NCBI GenBank assembly: GCA_009701885.1
Contig: WLJH01000013.1
Span: 39,293-103,292, forward strand
Origin: Actinomycetota bacterium
Lineage (GTDB): Bacteria > Actinomycetota > Actinomycetes > Propionibacteriales > Nocardioidaceae
Length of the DNA: 64,000 nt
Direction: 5' to 3'
The notes under the pieces: generated by a model
Databases searched by the model: none
Seen by the model: only the letters and a program-made list of their open reading frames with translations
What the model was told of the DNA's origin: nothing
Made by a program: the position numbers and the translations under genes
Part shown: one piece after another, positions 37,520-46,960 of the stretch
Layout: each line of letters begins with the position of its first letter
Numbering within the stretch: position 1 is the first letter of the stretch

Positions 37520-37730
37520 TTCGCCGACCCAACCCAGGGCCGTCGAGGCAAGAGGGAACCCGGTGTGAGTCCGGGACTGCCCCGCAGCGGTGAGTGGGAA
37601 CGACCGCCGTCACGAAGCACTGGGAACCGGCTCGACGCCGGCCTGGGAAGCGACGGCCAGTAGGTCTCCGACGGCCATGCCCACGCATGCCCGAGGAGGT
37701 GCCCGCGAGTCCGAAGACCTGCCAGCGCAC
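37520..37730 (+). ncRNA. Cobalamin (B12) riboswitch
   Basis: GGGAACCCGGTGTGAGTCCGGGACTGCCCCGCAGCGGTGAGTGGGAACGACC...CACTGGGAA...GGGAAGCGACGGCCAGTAGG...GCGAGTCCGAAGACCTGCCAGC (B12 box). Confidence 0.95.
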
Positions 37731-37749
37731 CGCACCCGTCGGGTGCGGT
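37729..37749 (+). promoter_or_regulatory. Expression-platform hairpin of the B12 riboswitch (candidate)
   Basis: ACCGCACCC-GTC-GGGTGCGGT perfect 9-bp stem directly after the B12 box. Confidence 0.55.
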
Positions 37750-37870
37750 GGTCCGAGGCCCCGAGGGAGGGCCGACGGCAGGTCACCCAGGCGCGCCGCA
37801 GCGTGCCCGTGCCACCGTCCCCTCCTCCGCGACCCGGACCGTCCAGGACCGATCTCGCGAGGAGAGAGAC

Positions 37871-40282
37871 ATGACGGTCACAGCGAGTCCCAGCCGCACC
37901 ACGATGACGGTGCGCAAGCGCAACGGCGACACCGAACCGGTCGACATGAACAAGATCGTCCGCGCCGTCGACCGGGTCGCCCACGACCTCGACGACGTGG
38001 ACCCGATGCGGGTCGCGACCCGCACGATCAGCGGCCTGTACGACGGGGCGACCACGGCCGAGCTCGACCGGCTGAGCATCCAGACCGCGGCGGAGATGAT
38101 CGGCGAGGAGCCGGCCTACTCCCGGCTCGCGGCCCGCCTGCTGGCGGCGTACGTCGACAAGGAGGTCCGCGGCCAGGGCATCGCGTCCTTCAGCCAGTCG
38201 GTCGCGGCCGGGCACGCCGAAGGGTTGATCGGCGACGAGACCGCCGCCTTCGTCAAGGACAACGCCCGCAAGCTCGACGTCGCGGTCGATGCCGAGCTGG
38301 CCGCCGGCGCCGACCACCGGTTCGAGTACTTCGGGCTGCGCACGGTCTACGACCGCTACCTGCTGCGGCACCCCCGGCAGCGGTTGGTGCTCGAGACCCC
38401 GCAGTACTTCCTGCTCCGCGTCGCCTGCGGGCTCTCCCGCACCCCGGCCGAGGCACTCGAGCTCTACCGGCTGATGTCGAGCCTGGCCTACCTGCCGAGC
38501 AGCCCGACGCTGTTCAACTCCGGCACCCGGCACACGCAGATGTCCTCCTGCTACCTCGTCGACTCCCCGCGCGACGAGCTCGACTCGATCTACGACCGGT
38601 ACCAGCAGGTCGCCCGGCTCTCGAAGTTCGCCGGCGGCATCGGCATCTCGTTCTCCCGCGTCCGGTCGCGCGGGGCGCTGATCCGCGGCACCAACGGGCA
38701 GTCGAACGGGATCGTGCCGTTCCTGCGCACGCTGGACTCCTCGGTCGCGGCGGTCAACCAGGGCGGGCGGCGCAAGGGCGCCGCGTGCGTCTACCTCGAG
38801 CCGTGGCACCCCGACGTCGAGGAGTTCCTCGAGCTGCGCGACAACACCGGCGAGGACGCGCGGCGCACCCACAACCTCAACCTGGCGCACTGGGTGCCCG
38901 ACGAGTTCATGCGCCGGGTCGAGGCCGACCAGCCCTGGTCGCTGGTCGACCCCGACGAGGCGCCGGAGCTGGTCGACCTGTGGGGCGAGGCCTTCGACCG
39001 GGCCTACCGACGGGTCGAGGAGGAGGGCCGCTACGTCCGACAGGTGCCGGCCCGCGAGCTCTACGGCCGGATGATGCGCACGCTGGCGCAGACCGGCAAC
39101 GGCTGGATGACGTTCAAGGACGCCAGCAACCGCACCTGCAACCAGACCACGGACGAGCCCGGCGGCCCGGTCGTGCACCTGTCCAACCTGTGCACCGAGA
39201 TCATCGAGGTGTCCTCGGACTCCGAGACGGCCGTGTGCAACCTCGGCTCGGTCAACCTCGCCAAGCACCTCGTCGAGACCCTCACGGGGCCCGACCTGGA
39301 CTGGGAGCGGCTGCGCGAGACGGTCCGGACGGCCGTGCCCTTCCTGGACCGCGTCATCGACATCAACTACTACCCGAGCGAGGAGTCCGCGCGGTCCAAC
39401 CCGCGCTGGCGCCCCGTCGGGCTGGGACTGATGGGCCTCCAGGACGTCTTCTTCACCCTCGGCCTGCCCTTCGACTCCCCCCAGGCCCTCGAGCTGTCGA
39501 CCCGGATCAGCGAGGAGGTCTACCTCACCGCGCTCGAGGTCAGCTGCGCGCTGGCGCGCGAGCACGGCCCGCACCCGGCGTACGACGGCACGCGGGCCGC
39601 GCGCGGGGTGCTCCAGCCCGACCACTGGGACGTCCCCGTGACCCAGGTCGAGCGCTGGGCGCGGGTGCGCGCCGACATCGCGGAGCACGGCCTGCGCAAC
39701 AGCCTGCTTGTCGCGATCGCCCCGACGGCGACCATCGCCTCGATCGCCGGGTGCTACGAGTGCATCGAGCCGCAGGTCTCCAACCTGTTCAAGCGCGAGA
39801 CGCTGTCGGGCGAGTTCCTCCAGGTGAACACCGCGCTGGTGCGCGAGCTGAAGGCCCGAGGCCTGTGGAGCCCCGAGGTGCGCGAGGCGATCAAGCGGGC
39901 CGAGGGCTCGATCCAGGGCATCGAGCAGATCCCCGCCGAGGTCCGCGCGGTCTACCGCACGGCCTGGGAGCTGCCGCAGCGCGCGCTCATCGACATGGCG
40001 GCCGCGCGGCAGGCGTTCATCGACCAGAGCCAGTCGCTCAACCTGTTCATCGCCGGCCCGTCGATCGGGAAGCTCTCCTCGATGTACCTCCACGCGTGGA
40101 AGCAGGGGCTCAAGACCACCTACTACCTGCGGTCGCGACCGGCCACGCGGATCGCCCAGACGACGGTCTCGGCCGTCGCCACCGCAACCACCCCGACCGA
40201 CACCCCGACCAGCGAGGTGGACGAGGCCGAGGCCCTCGCCTGCTCGCTGGAGAACCCCGAGAGCTGCGAGGCCTGCCAGTGA
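37871..40282 (+). CDS. nrdA: Class Ia ribonucleoside-diphosphate reductase alpha subunit
   Basis: N-terminal ATP cone (VRKRNGDTEPVDMNKIVRAV), TPTLFNSGTRHTQMSSCYLVD-like region, ETAVCNLGSVNL, C-terminal CEACQ. Confidence 0.95.
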   Translation: MTVTASPSRTTMTVRKRNGDTEPVDMNKIVRAVDRVAHDLDDVDPMRVATRTISGLYDGATTAELDRLSIQTAAEMIGEEPAYSRLAARLLAAYVDKEVRGQGIASFSQSVAAGHAEGLIGDETAAFVKDNARKLDVAVDAELAAGADHRFEYFGLRTVYDRYLLRHPRQRLVLETPQYFLLRVACGLSRTPAEALELYRLMSSLAYLPSSPTLFNSGTRHTQMSSCYLVDSPRDELDSIYDRYQQVARLSKFAGGIGISFSRVRSRGALIRGTNGQSNGIVPFLRTLDSSVAAVNQGGRRKGAACVYLEPWHPDVEEFLELRDNTGEDARRTHNLNLAHWVPDEFMRRVEADQPWSLVDPDEAPELVDLWGEAFDRAYRRVEEEGRYVRQVPARELYGRMMRTLAQTGNGWMTFKDASNRTCNQTTDEPGGPVVHLSNLCTEIIEVSSDSETAVCNLGSVNLAKHLVETLTGPDLDWERLRETVRTAVPFLDRVIDINYYPSEESARSNPRWRPVGLGLMGLQDVFFTLGLPFDSPQALELSTRISEEVYLTALEVSCALAREHGPHPAYDGTRAARGVLQPDHWDVPVTQVERWARVRADIAEHGLRNSLLVAIAPTATIASIAGCYECIEPQVSNLFKRETLSGEFLQVNTALVRELKARGLWSPEVREAIKRAEGSIQGIEQIPAEVRAVYRTAWELPQRALIDMAAARQAFIDQSQSLNLFIAGPSIGKLSSMYLHAWKQGLKTTYYLRSRPATRIAQTTVSAVATATTPTDTPTSEVDEAEALACSLENPESCEACQ

Positions 40283-41322
40283 CGACCACGACCGACCACA
40301 CGACCGACCCCGCGACCGGCACCCGGATGCTGCTGGACCCGGGCATGAACCTCACCCTGCGGCCGATGCGGTACCCGCACTTCTACGACCGCTACCGCGA
40401 CGCCATCAAGAACACCTGGACCGTCGAGGAGGTCGACCTGCACTCCGACCTCAAGGACCTGCAGCGCCTCACCGACGCCGAGCGGCACCTGGTCTCGCGG
40501 CTCGTGGCGTTCTTCGCCACCGGCGACACGATCGTGGCCAACAACCTGGTGCTGAACCTCTACCAGCACGTGAACTCGCCCGAGGGCCGGCTCTACCTCT
40601 CGCGGCAGCTGTTCGAGGAGGCGGTGCACGTGCAGTTCTACCTGACCCTGCTCGACACCTACGTCCCCGACGACAAGGAGCGGCACGAGGCGTTCGCGGC
40701 CGTGGACAACATCCCCTCCATCAAGAACAAGGCCGACTTCTGCTTCCGGTGGATCGACTCGGTCTTCTCCCTCGACGAGCTGCGCACGCGCGAGGACCGG
40801 CGCGCGTTCCTGCTCAACCTCATCTGCTTCGCGGCGGTGATCGAGGGGCTGTTCTTCTACGGAGCGTTCGCCTACGTCTACTTCCTGCGCAGCCGCGGGC
40901 TGCTCAACGGGCTGGCGTCCGGGACCAACTGGGTCTTCCGCGACGAGTCGATGCACATGGCCTTCGCCTTCGACGTGGTCGACACCGTGCGCGAGGAGGA
41001 GCCCGAGCTCTTCGACGACGAGCTGGCCGCGCAGGTGCGGCAGATGCTGGTCGAGGGCGTGGAGGCCGAGGCGCAGTTCGCCGAGGACCTGCTCGGCGGC
41101 GGGGTCGCGGGGCTCTCGACCGCGGACATGCGCACCTACCTGGAGTACGTCGCCGATCGGCGCATGGAGCGGCTAGGGCTGCCGGTCATCTACGGGTCGG
41201 CGAACCCGCTGGCGTTCATGGAGCTGCAGGACGTGCAGGAGCTGTCGAACTTCTTCGAGCGCAAGGTCTCGGCCTACCAGGTCGGGGTCAGCGGCGCGGT
41301 CGGGTTCGACGAGGAGTTCTGA
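40279..41322 (+). CDS. nrdB: Class Ia ribonucleotide reductase beta subunit
   Basis: QLFEEAVHVQFYL and FRDESMHMAFAFD diiron ligands; 4-nt overlap with nrdA. Confidence 0.95.
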   Translation: MTTTTDHTTDPATGTRMLLDPGMNLTLRPMRYPHFYDRYRDAIKNTWTVEEVDLHSDLKDLQRLTDAERHLVSRLVAFFATGDTIVANNLVLNLYQHVNSPEGRLYLSRQLFEEAVHVQFYLTLLDTYVPDDKERHEAFAAVDNIPSIKNKADFCFRWIDSVFSLDELRTREDRRAFLLNLICFAAVIEGLFFYGAFAYVYFLRSRGLLNGLASGTNWVFRDESMHMAFAFDVVDTVREEEPELFDDELAAQVRQMLVEGVEAEAQFAEDLLGGGVAGLSTADMRTYLEYVADRRMERLGLPVIYGSANPLAFMELQDVQELSNFFERKVSAYQVGVSGAVGFDEEF

Positions 41323-41342
41323 GCGCGTCCGCGGACGCCGGA

Positions 41343-41372
41343 CGGGCAGGTCCTCCCCGGAGGTCCTGCCCG
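41343..41372. terminator. Probable terminator between convergent nrdB and ABC transporter genes
   Basis: CGGGCAGG-tcctccccggaggt-CCTGCCCG nested hairpin. Confidence 0.6.
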
Positions 41373-41392
41373 CTCGGCCTCGCGGACCGAGC

Positions 41393-43216
41393 TCAGGCCG
41401 ACAGGTCGGCCGCGTCGGCGTCCCCGGTCTGCACGCGCCACAGTGCGGCGTAGGCGCCGTCGAGGGCGACCAGCTCGTCGTGGGTGCCGGACTCCACGAC
41501 CCGGCCCGCGTCGAGGACGTGGATGCGGTGGGCGTGGCGCACGGTCGAGAGCCGGTGCGCCACGACCACCGCGGTGCAGTGCTGGGTCGCCACCCGCAGC
41601 GAGCGCTGGATCGCGGCCTCGGTCTCGTTGTCCACGGCGCTGGTGGCCTCGTCGAGCACCAGCACGGCCGGGTCGCGCAGCAGCGCCCGCGCCAGGGCGA
41701 GCCGCTGCCGCTGGCCCCCGGACAGCGTGACGCCCCGCTCACCGACGAGGGTGTCGAGCCCGTCGGGCATCCGGTCGACGAACTCCAGCGCAGCCGCCGC
41801 CTCGGCCGCGGCCCGCACCTCCTCGCGGGTGGCGTCGGGCCGGCCGTAGGCGATGTTGTCGGCGATGGTGCCGGCGAAGAGGTAGACGTCCTGGGCGACG
41901 TACCCGATCGAGCCGCGCAGGGAGTCCCAGTCCAGGTCGCGCACGTCCTGGCCGTCGAGCAGCACCTGGCCGGTCCGGGGGTCGTCGAAACGGAGCAGCA
42001 GCCGCAGCAGCGTGGACTTGCCGGAGCCGGTCGAGCCGACCAGCGCGTGGGTCTCGCCGGCCGGCACCACGAGGTCGACGTCGTGCAGGACGTCGGGCCC
42101 CTCGGCGTACCCCGCCCGCACGCCGCGCAGCTCCACCGCGCCCCGCACCGGCCGCGCCAGGGCGGCGCTGCCGGCGGGCACCTCGACCGGCTCGGCGAGC
42201 AGCGCCAGGATGCGCGCGGTGGAGGCGCGGCCGCGCTGGTAGAGGTCCAGGACGGTGGCCACCTCGGTCAGCGGCCACAGCAGCCGCTGGGTCATGAAGA
42301 CCAGCACGGAGTAGAGCCCGACCTCCAGGTCCCCGCGCAGCGTCGCCCAGCCGCCGAGCAGCAGGGTGCAGGTGAAGCCGGCGAGGATCGCCATCCGCAC
42401 CAGCGGCACGAAGGCTGCCGAGGAGCGGATCGCCGCGACGTTGGCGGCGCGGTAGGCCAGGGAGGCCTCCTCGACGCGCTCGCGCTCGCGGTCCTCGGCG
42501 GTGAAGGCCTTGATCGTGGCCAGCCCGCCGAGGTTGGCCGAGAGCACGCCCGAGAGGTCGGCGACGGTCTCCCGGACCCGGGCGTAGAGCGGCTCGAGGC
42601 GGCGCTGGAAGACCAGCGACCCGACGACGATGAGCGGGATCGGCAGGAAGGCCAGCAGCCACAGCTGCCACGAGGCGAACGCGAAGACGGCCCCGACCAG
42701 CACGACGTTGAGGAAGGTCTGCAGGATCGCCGGCGCCCCCACGTCGAGGAACCGCTCGAGCTGGTTCACGTCGTCGTTGAGCGTGGCGAGCGTCGTCCCC
42801 GACGAGCGGGCCTCGTGCCAGCCCAGGTGCAGGTGCTGGGCGTGGTCGTACGCCGCCACCCGCAGCTCGTGCTCGACCGACTGCGCCAGCCCGCGCCACA
42901 GCACGTCGGCGACGTACTGCGACAGCGACTCGACCACCCAGACCACCACGTTGATGACCGCCAGCCAGGCCAGCTGCGCGTAGCGGGAGTCGACGCCGAG
43001 GACCTGCTGGACCAGCGAGTCCTGGCCCCGGACGACCACGTCGACCGCCGCGCCGATCAGCAGCTCGGGCATGACGTCGGCGACCTTGTTGACCGTCGAG
43101 GCGACCACCGCGGCGACCAGGCGCGGACGGTGCTGCTGGTGGCGCCGCCACAGCGCCCGCAAGGGCTGCTCGACGGGCGTCGCGGAGGTGCTGGCTGCGG
43201 GTGCGGCGGAGGTCAC
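41393..43216 (-). CDS. ABC transporter, fused permease/ATP-binding (multidrug/lipid exporter type)
   Basis: [22 protein letters not shown] Walker [34 protein letters not shown]-terminal TM domain. Confidence 0.94.
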   Translation of the reverse strand: MTSAAPAASTSATPVEQPLRALWRRHQQHRPRLVAAVVASTVNKVADVMPELLIGAAVDVVVRGQDSLVQQVLGVDSRYAQLAWLAVINVVVWVVESLSQYVADVLWRGLAQSVEHELRVAAYDHAQHLHLGWHEARSSGTTLATLNDDVNQLERFLDVGAPAILQTFLNVVLVGAVFAFASWQLWLLAFLPIPLIVVGSLVFQRRLEPLYARVRETVADLSGVLSANLGGLATIKAFTAEDRERERVEEASLAYRAANVAAIRSSAAFVPLVRMAILAGFTCTLLLGGWATLRGDLEVGLYSVLVFMTQRLLWPLTEVATVLDLYQRGRASTARILALLAEPVEVPAGSAALARPVRGAVELRGVRAGYAEGPDVLHDVDLVVPAGETHALVGSTGSGKSTLLRLLLRFDDPRTGQVLLDGQDVRDLDWDSLRGSIGYVAQDVYLFAGTIADNIAYGRPDATREEVRAAAEAAAALEFVDRMPDGLDTLVGERGVTLSGGQRQRLALARALLRDPAVLVLDEATSAVDNETEAAIQRSLRVATQHCTAVVVAHRLSTVRHAHRIHVLDAGRVVESGTHDELVALDGAYAALWRVQTGDADAADLSA

Positions 43217-43342
43217 GGGGAGGCAGTCTTCCTGTTCACCTCGCCGGTGCTCGCAACCGGTCGCCCAGGACCTACGCTTGCCCTCGCCCCGGCGATCCCG
43301 GGGCCAGCGACACGGACAGGGACCCGGGAGGGGTGGACCACA

Positions 43343-43615
43343 GTGGACTTCTCGAAGGACGTCTCCGGCGATGCGCGCGCGACCGCGGCTCGCCTGGACT
43401 TCGAGCGCACGGCGACACGCGTCGAGCGGGTCGATCCCGCCACGTCCGCCCGGGCCCGCCTGCAGGCGATGTCGCTGGGTCGCGAGCTGCGCGCGCGCCG
43501 CCGCCCGCCGGAGTCGTACGCCGTGGAGCTGGAGTCCCTGACCGACCAGCTCCGCCGGGTGCTGGACGGCCCGGGAGCCCCGCTGGCCGCTGTTCCCGCC
43601 GGCGCGCCGTCCTGA
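43343..43615 (+). CDS. Hypothetical protein
   Basis: 90 aa starting VDFSKDVSGDARATAARLDFERTATRVERVDP; GTG start. Confidence 0.55.
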   Translation: MDFSKDVSGDARATAARLDFERTATRVERVDPATSARARLQAMSLGRELRARRRPPESYAVELESLTDQLRRVLDGPGAPLAAVPAGAPS

Positions 43616-43638
43616 GCCGCACACCCGGCCGGCCGACC

Positions 43639-44124
43639 GTGCTCCTCGTGGTGATGGGTGTCTCCGGGAGCGGGAAGTCGACCATCGGGTCCGCCCTGGC
43701 GGCCCGGCTCGGCGTGCCGTTCGTGGACGGTGACGACCTGCACCCGGCGGCCAACGTCGACCGGATGCGTGCGGGCGAGCCGCTGACCGACGAGGACCGT
43801 CGCCCGTGGCTGGACGCGGTCGGCGCCTGGCTGGCCACGCACCCCAAGGGCGGCGTGACGGCGTGCTCGGCGCTGCGCCGCTCCTACCGCGACCGGCTGC
43901 GCGCGCACGCCCCGTCCACGTGGTTCGTGCACCTCGACGGCGACCCCGCGCTGGTGGCCGAGCGCCAGGCCGCGCGCCGCGGCCACTTCATGCCCGCCTC
44001 CCTGCAGGCCTCCCAGCAGGCGACCCTCGAGCCGTTGGAGCCGGACGAGGCCGGGGTCCGCGTCGACGTCGCCCTCCCGCCCGAGGCGCTGGTCGAGCAG
44101 GTCCTCGCACTCCTGCCCCGGTGA
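43639..44124 (+). CDS. Gluconokinase
   Basis: VVMGVSGSGKSTIGSALAARLGVPFVDGDDLHPAANVDRMRAGEPLTDEDRRPWL. Confidence 0.94.
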   Translation: MLLVVMGVSGSGKSTIGSALAARLGVPFVDGDDLHPAANVDRMRAGEPLTDEDRRPWLDAVGAWLATHPKGGVTACSALRRSYRDRLRAHAPSTWFVHLDGDPALVAERQAARRGHFMPASLQASQQATLEPLEPDEAGVRVDVALPPEALVEQVLALLPR

Positions 44125-44214
44125 CGGCCACCATGACGGACTTCGCCCCGAGGGGTATATCCCCGCTCCCGGACACCGCGCCATCCTGGGCGTTCCCCCA
44201 GTAGCAGGAGTCCA

Positions 44215-44556
44215 GTGACCAGCACCCCCGCCCCCGAGGACGTCTTCCTCGAGGTCGTCCAGCACCCCGACCGGACCGTCGTCGTCTGCTCCGGCGAGAT
44301 CGACGTCCGCACCGCCCCGGAGTTGCGCCAGGCCCTCTTCGACCCCGAGGTCGTGGGCGCTCCGCTGGTGGTCGTCGACCTCGCGCGGGTGACCTTCCTG
44401 GACTCGGTCGGCATCGGCGCGCTGGTGGCCGCCCGACGCTGGCTCACCTCCCGCGGCACCGGCCTGGTGCTGGTCTGCGGGGACACCCAGCCGCGGCGGG
44501 TCCTCACGATGACCGGGCTGCACAAGGTCTTCGACATCGCCCTGCCCGACGCCTGA
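44215..44556 (+). CDS. STAS-domain anti-sigma factor antagonist
   Basis: SGEIDVRTAPELRQAL...VVDLARVTFLDSVGIGALVAARRW. Confidence 0.92.
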   Translation: MTSTPAPEDVFLEVVQHPDRTVVVCSGEIDVRTAPELRQALFDPEVVGAPLVVVDLARVTFLDSVGIGALVAARRWLTSRGTGLVLVCGDTQPRRVLTMTGLHKVFDIALPDA

Positions 44557-44564
44557 GCGACCCC

Positions 44565-45689
44565 TCAGCCGCGCCGCACCCCGCCGTAGATCCCCCGCTT
44601 CACCACGAGCGGCTGCAGCGCCCGGTCGACGACCGCGCGCGGGACCCGGAACGCCCGGCCCCCCTTGTCGAAGACCTCGAGGCCGCTGCGCTGCGGCCCC
44701 AGCACCGAGCCCCAGCGCCGTGCGGGCAGCGCGACCTCGCGCAGCGGTTCGCCCGCGAGGTGGGCGCGGACGTTGCGCACCAGCACCGGGTGGGCGAAGT
44801 TGCGTGCGGTCGAGCGCAGCGGGTCGGTCGCGGCGACGTCGCCGATCGCGAAGACACGGTCGGCGCCGGGCACCCGCAGGTCGCGCCCGGTCCGCACGAA
44901 CCCCTGCTCGTCGAGCACCTCGGCCGGCAGCCAGCCGGTGTGCGGGCGCACCCGCCCCACGGCCCAGACCACGAGGTCGGCGGGGGCGTCGGGCTGGCCG
45001 GTGCTCCAGCGCACCGGACCGGGGCACGGCTCGTCGCTCGCCGGCAGCACCGCACGGTGGCCGGGGTGCAGCGCGACCCCCGCCGCCTCCAGCCGCCGGC
45101 GTACCCCTGCCCAGGTGCGGCCGTGGTGCTGCGGCAGCGCCCGCTCGCCGGGGAACCACAGCGAGACCTGCTTGTCGGGCCAGCGCACCGCGAGGTTGTA
45201 CGCCGCCGACACCGCGGCCGCGCCGCCCCCGACCACGGCGACCGTGGCGGCTGCCGCGACCTGGGCGTGCCGGGCGGCGAGGTCGGCGGCGACCGCCGCG
45301 TCGTCGCGCAGCCCGTCGGAGCGCCAGAACCCGTTGGCGACGCCGGTCGCGACGACCAGCACGTCCCACCCGAGGGTGCCGGTCGTGCCGTCGGTGTGCT
45401 CGACGGTGACCTCGCGGGCGTCGAGGTCGGCCGAGACCAGCCGCCCGTGGACCACGTCGACGGGGTCGAGACGGCGGAAGGAGCGGTAGGCGATCCGGTA
45501 GTCGCGCGACCAGGCGTCGGGGTCGCGCAGTCGCAGCCCGAGCTCCTGGCCGCTGACCAGCCCGGTCGTCGGCGAGACGCCGGTGACCGCGAGGTCGCGG
45601 TGCCGCGCCAGCGCGCCCGCGGCGAGGACGCCGGTGTCGCCGAGCCCGGCGACCAGGACCCGGGTCCGGGCCGGGCCGCCGCTAGCCAC
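44565..45689 (-). CDS. FAD/NAD(P)-dependent oxidoreductase (NDH-2-like)
   Basis: VLVAGLGDTGVLAAGALARH, VAVVGGGAAAVSAAYNLA, DRVFAIGDVAATDP. Confidence 0.85.
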   Translation of the reverse strand: MASGGPARTRVLVAGLGDTGVLAAGALARHRDLAVTGVSPTTGLVSGQELGLRLRDPDAWSRDYRIAYRSFRRLDPVDVVHGRLVSADLDAREVTVEHTDGTTGTLGWDVLVVATGVANGFWRSDGLRDDAAVAADLAARHAQVAAAATVAVVGGGAAAVSAAYNLAVRWPDKQVSLWFPGERALPQHHGRTWAGVRRRLEAAGVALHPGHRAVLPASDEPCPGPVRWSTGQPDAPADLVVWAVGRVRPHTGWLPAEVLDEQGFVRTGRDLRVPGADRVFAIGDVAATDPLRSTARNFAHPVLVRNVRAHLAGEPLREVALPARRWGSVLGPQRSGLEVFDKGGRAFRVPRAVVDRALQPLVVKRGIYGGVRRG

Positions 45690-46578
45690 GACGCGGCGGG
45701 CGCGGGAGCAGCATCGGCACGGTGTCGATGACGTCCTGGTAGCCCGGGCGCCGCTCGAGGCTGCGCTGCTCCATCATCGGGATGCTCGCCCCCAGGAACA
45801 TCGCCACCATCGCGACCACCCCGAGGACCTGCCACCACCACACCTCGGGCGCGGCGGAGAGCCCGAAGAGCGCCAGCGAGGTCCACATGAGGATCTCGCC
45901 GAGGTAGTTCGGGTGCCGCGACCACGCCCACAGCCCGGTGATGAGCGACTCGCCGGGCTGCTTGGTGCGGGCGAAGCGGTGCTGCTGGGTGTCGGAGACC
46001 AGCTGGAGCAGCACGGCGCCGACCCCGACCACCAGCGCCACGACGTCGAGCACGCCCCAAGCCCGGTCGGAGCGGGTCACGTAGTAGACCGGCACCATCG
46101 CGGCGAAGACCTGGAGGGTCGGGAAGACGTGGATCGCCATGAGGTCGACCGGCACCGCCATCGCGGGGTTCTTGTCCCGCAGCAGCGGGTAGCGCCAGTC
46201 CTCGTGGTGCAGGCCCGGCCAGGAGTAGACCCAGTTGGCGGTCAGCCGGACCGCCCAGAGCCAGAGCACGACGGAGAGCAGCGCGTAGCGCACGCCGTCC
46301 GCGCCGGCGTCGCGCTCGAGCCACCAGCAGACGGCGAGCAGCGGCGGGATGACCGACCAGTAGGCGTCGTAGCAGGAGGAGTTGCGCACGATCCGGCTGC
46401 CCGCGAAGACCACCAGCGTCGCGACCAGGTCGGCGAGGAGCGTGTCGAGCAGCAGCCACTCGGTGTCCGGGCCGAGCTCGAGCCAGGCCAGGGCCGCCGC
46501 CACCGCCACGACGTAGAGGACGGTGACGATGGCGAGCGAGGCCCCGCGGCTGCGGACGGGTGCGCTGGTGTCGTGCAT
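45682..46578 (-). CDS. DUF1295 / steroid 5-alpha-reductase-like membrane protein
   Basis: SYDAYWSVIPPLL-like motif, SRHPNYLGEILMWTSL, hydrophobic profile. Confidence 0.88.
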   Translation of the reverse strand: MHDTSAPVRSRGASLAIVTVLYVVAVAAALAWLELGPDTEWLLLDTLLADLVATLVVFAGSRIVRNSSCYDAYWSVIPPLLAVCWWLERDAGADGVRYALLSVVLWLWAVRLTANWVYSWPGLHHEDWRYPLLRDKNPAMAVPVDLMAIHVFPTLQVFAAMVPVYYVTRSDRAWGVLDVVALVVGVGAVLLQLVSDTQQHRFARTKQPGESLITGLWAWSRHPNYLGEILMWTSLALFGLSAAPEVWWWQVLGVVAMVAMFLGASIPMMEQRSLERRPGYQDVIDTVPMLLPRPPRRG

Positions 46579-46660
46579 GGCCGAATTAGAACGTGTTCCA
46601 CATCACGTCGTCCAGCACCGCTGGACCGCTCCGCTTCCCCGGCCCGGCCATGATGGCCCG

Positions 46661-46740
46661 CTGAGCAGCCTCCCCGACCGCGACCGGCTCCCCGACCAGG
46701 TGTGGGACCTGCTCGTCCTCGGCGGCGGCACCGCCGGTAG
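46661..46740 (+). pseudogene. Remnant of a FAD/NAD(P) oxidoreductase N-terminus
   Basis: LSSLPDRDRLPDQVWDLLVLGGGTAG resembles a dinucleotide-binding fold start; similarity ends abruptly and no valid start/stop pair surrounds it. Confidence 0.4.
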
Positions 46741-46960
46741 ACCGCTGCGGCGGCCGGCCCGAGCCATGCGGTCGAGGTCGAGCTGCCGCTCCACGAGGCC
46801 GCCCCGGTCGGCGCGGCGGTCCGGGTCCGACCTTCCCCTGGAGCGTCGGTCTGGGCCGTCCCTGCCTCCGCGGCCGGGCGCGAACCGGGTCCCACGAACC
46901 CCACACGTCACACCCGCCACGCGGGCGACCTCCCACGATCACCCGGTCGGTCTTGCGACC

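Noticed and set aside
41480-43615. 711-aa plus-strand ORF opposite the ABC transporter
   Set aside because: Antisense frame with no recognisable motif; the minus-strand frame has canonical ABC signatures. Only the last 90 codons (from 43343) look real.
44150-44170. GGGTAT as a SigB/F-type -10 upstream of the STAS gene
   Set aside because: No GTTT-like -35 at the expected distance; not enough support.
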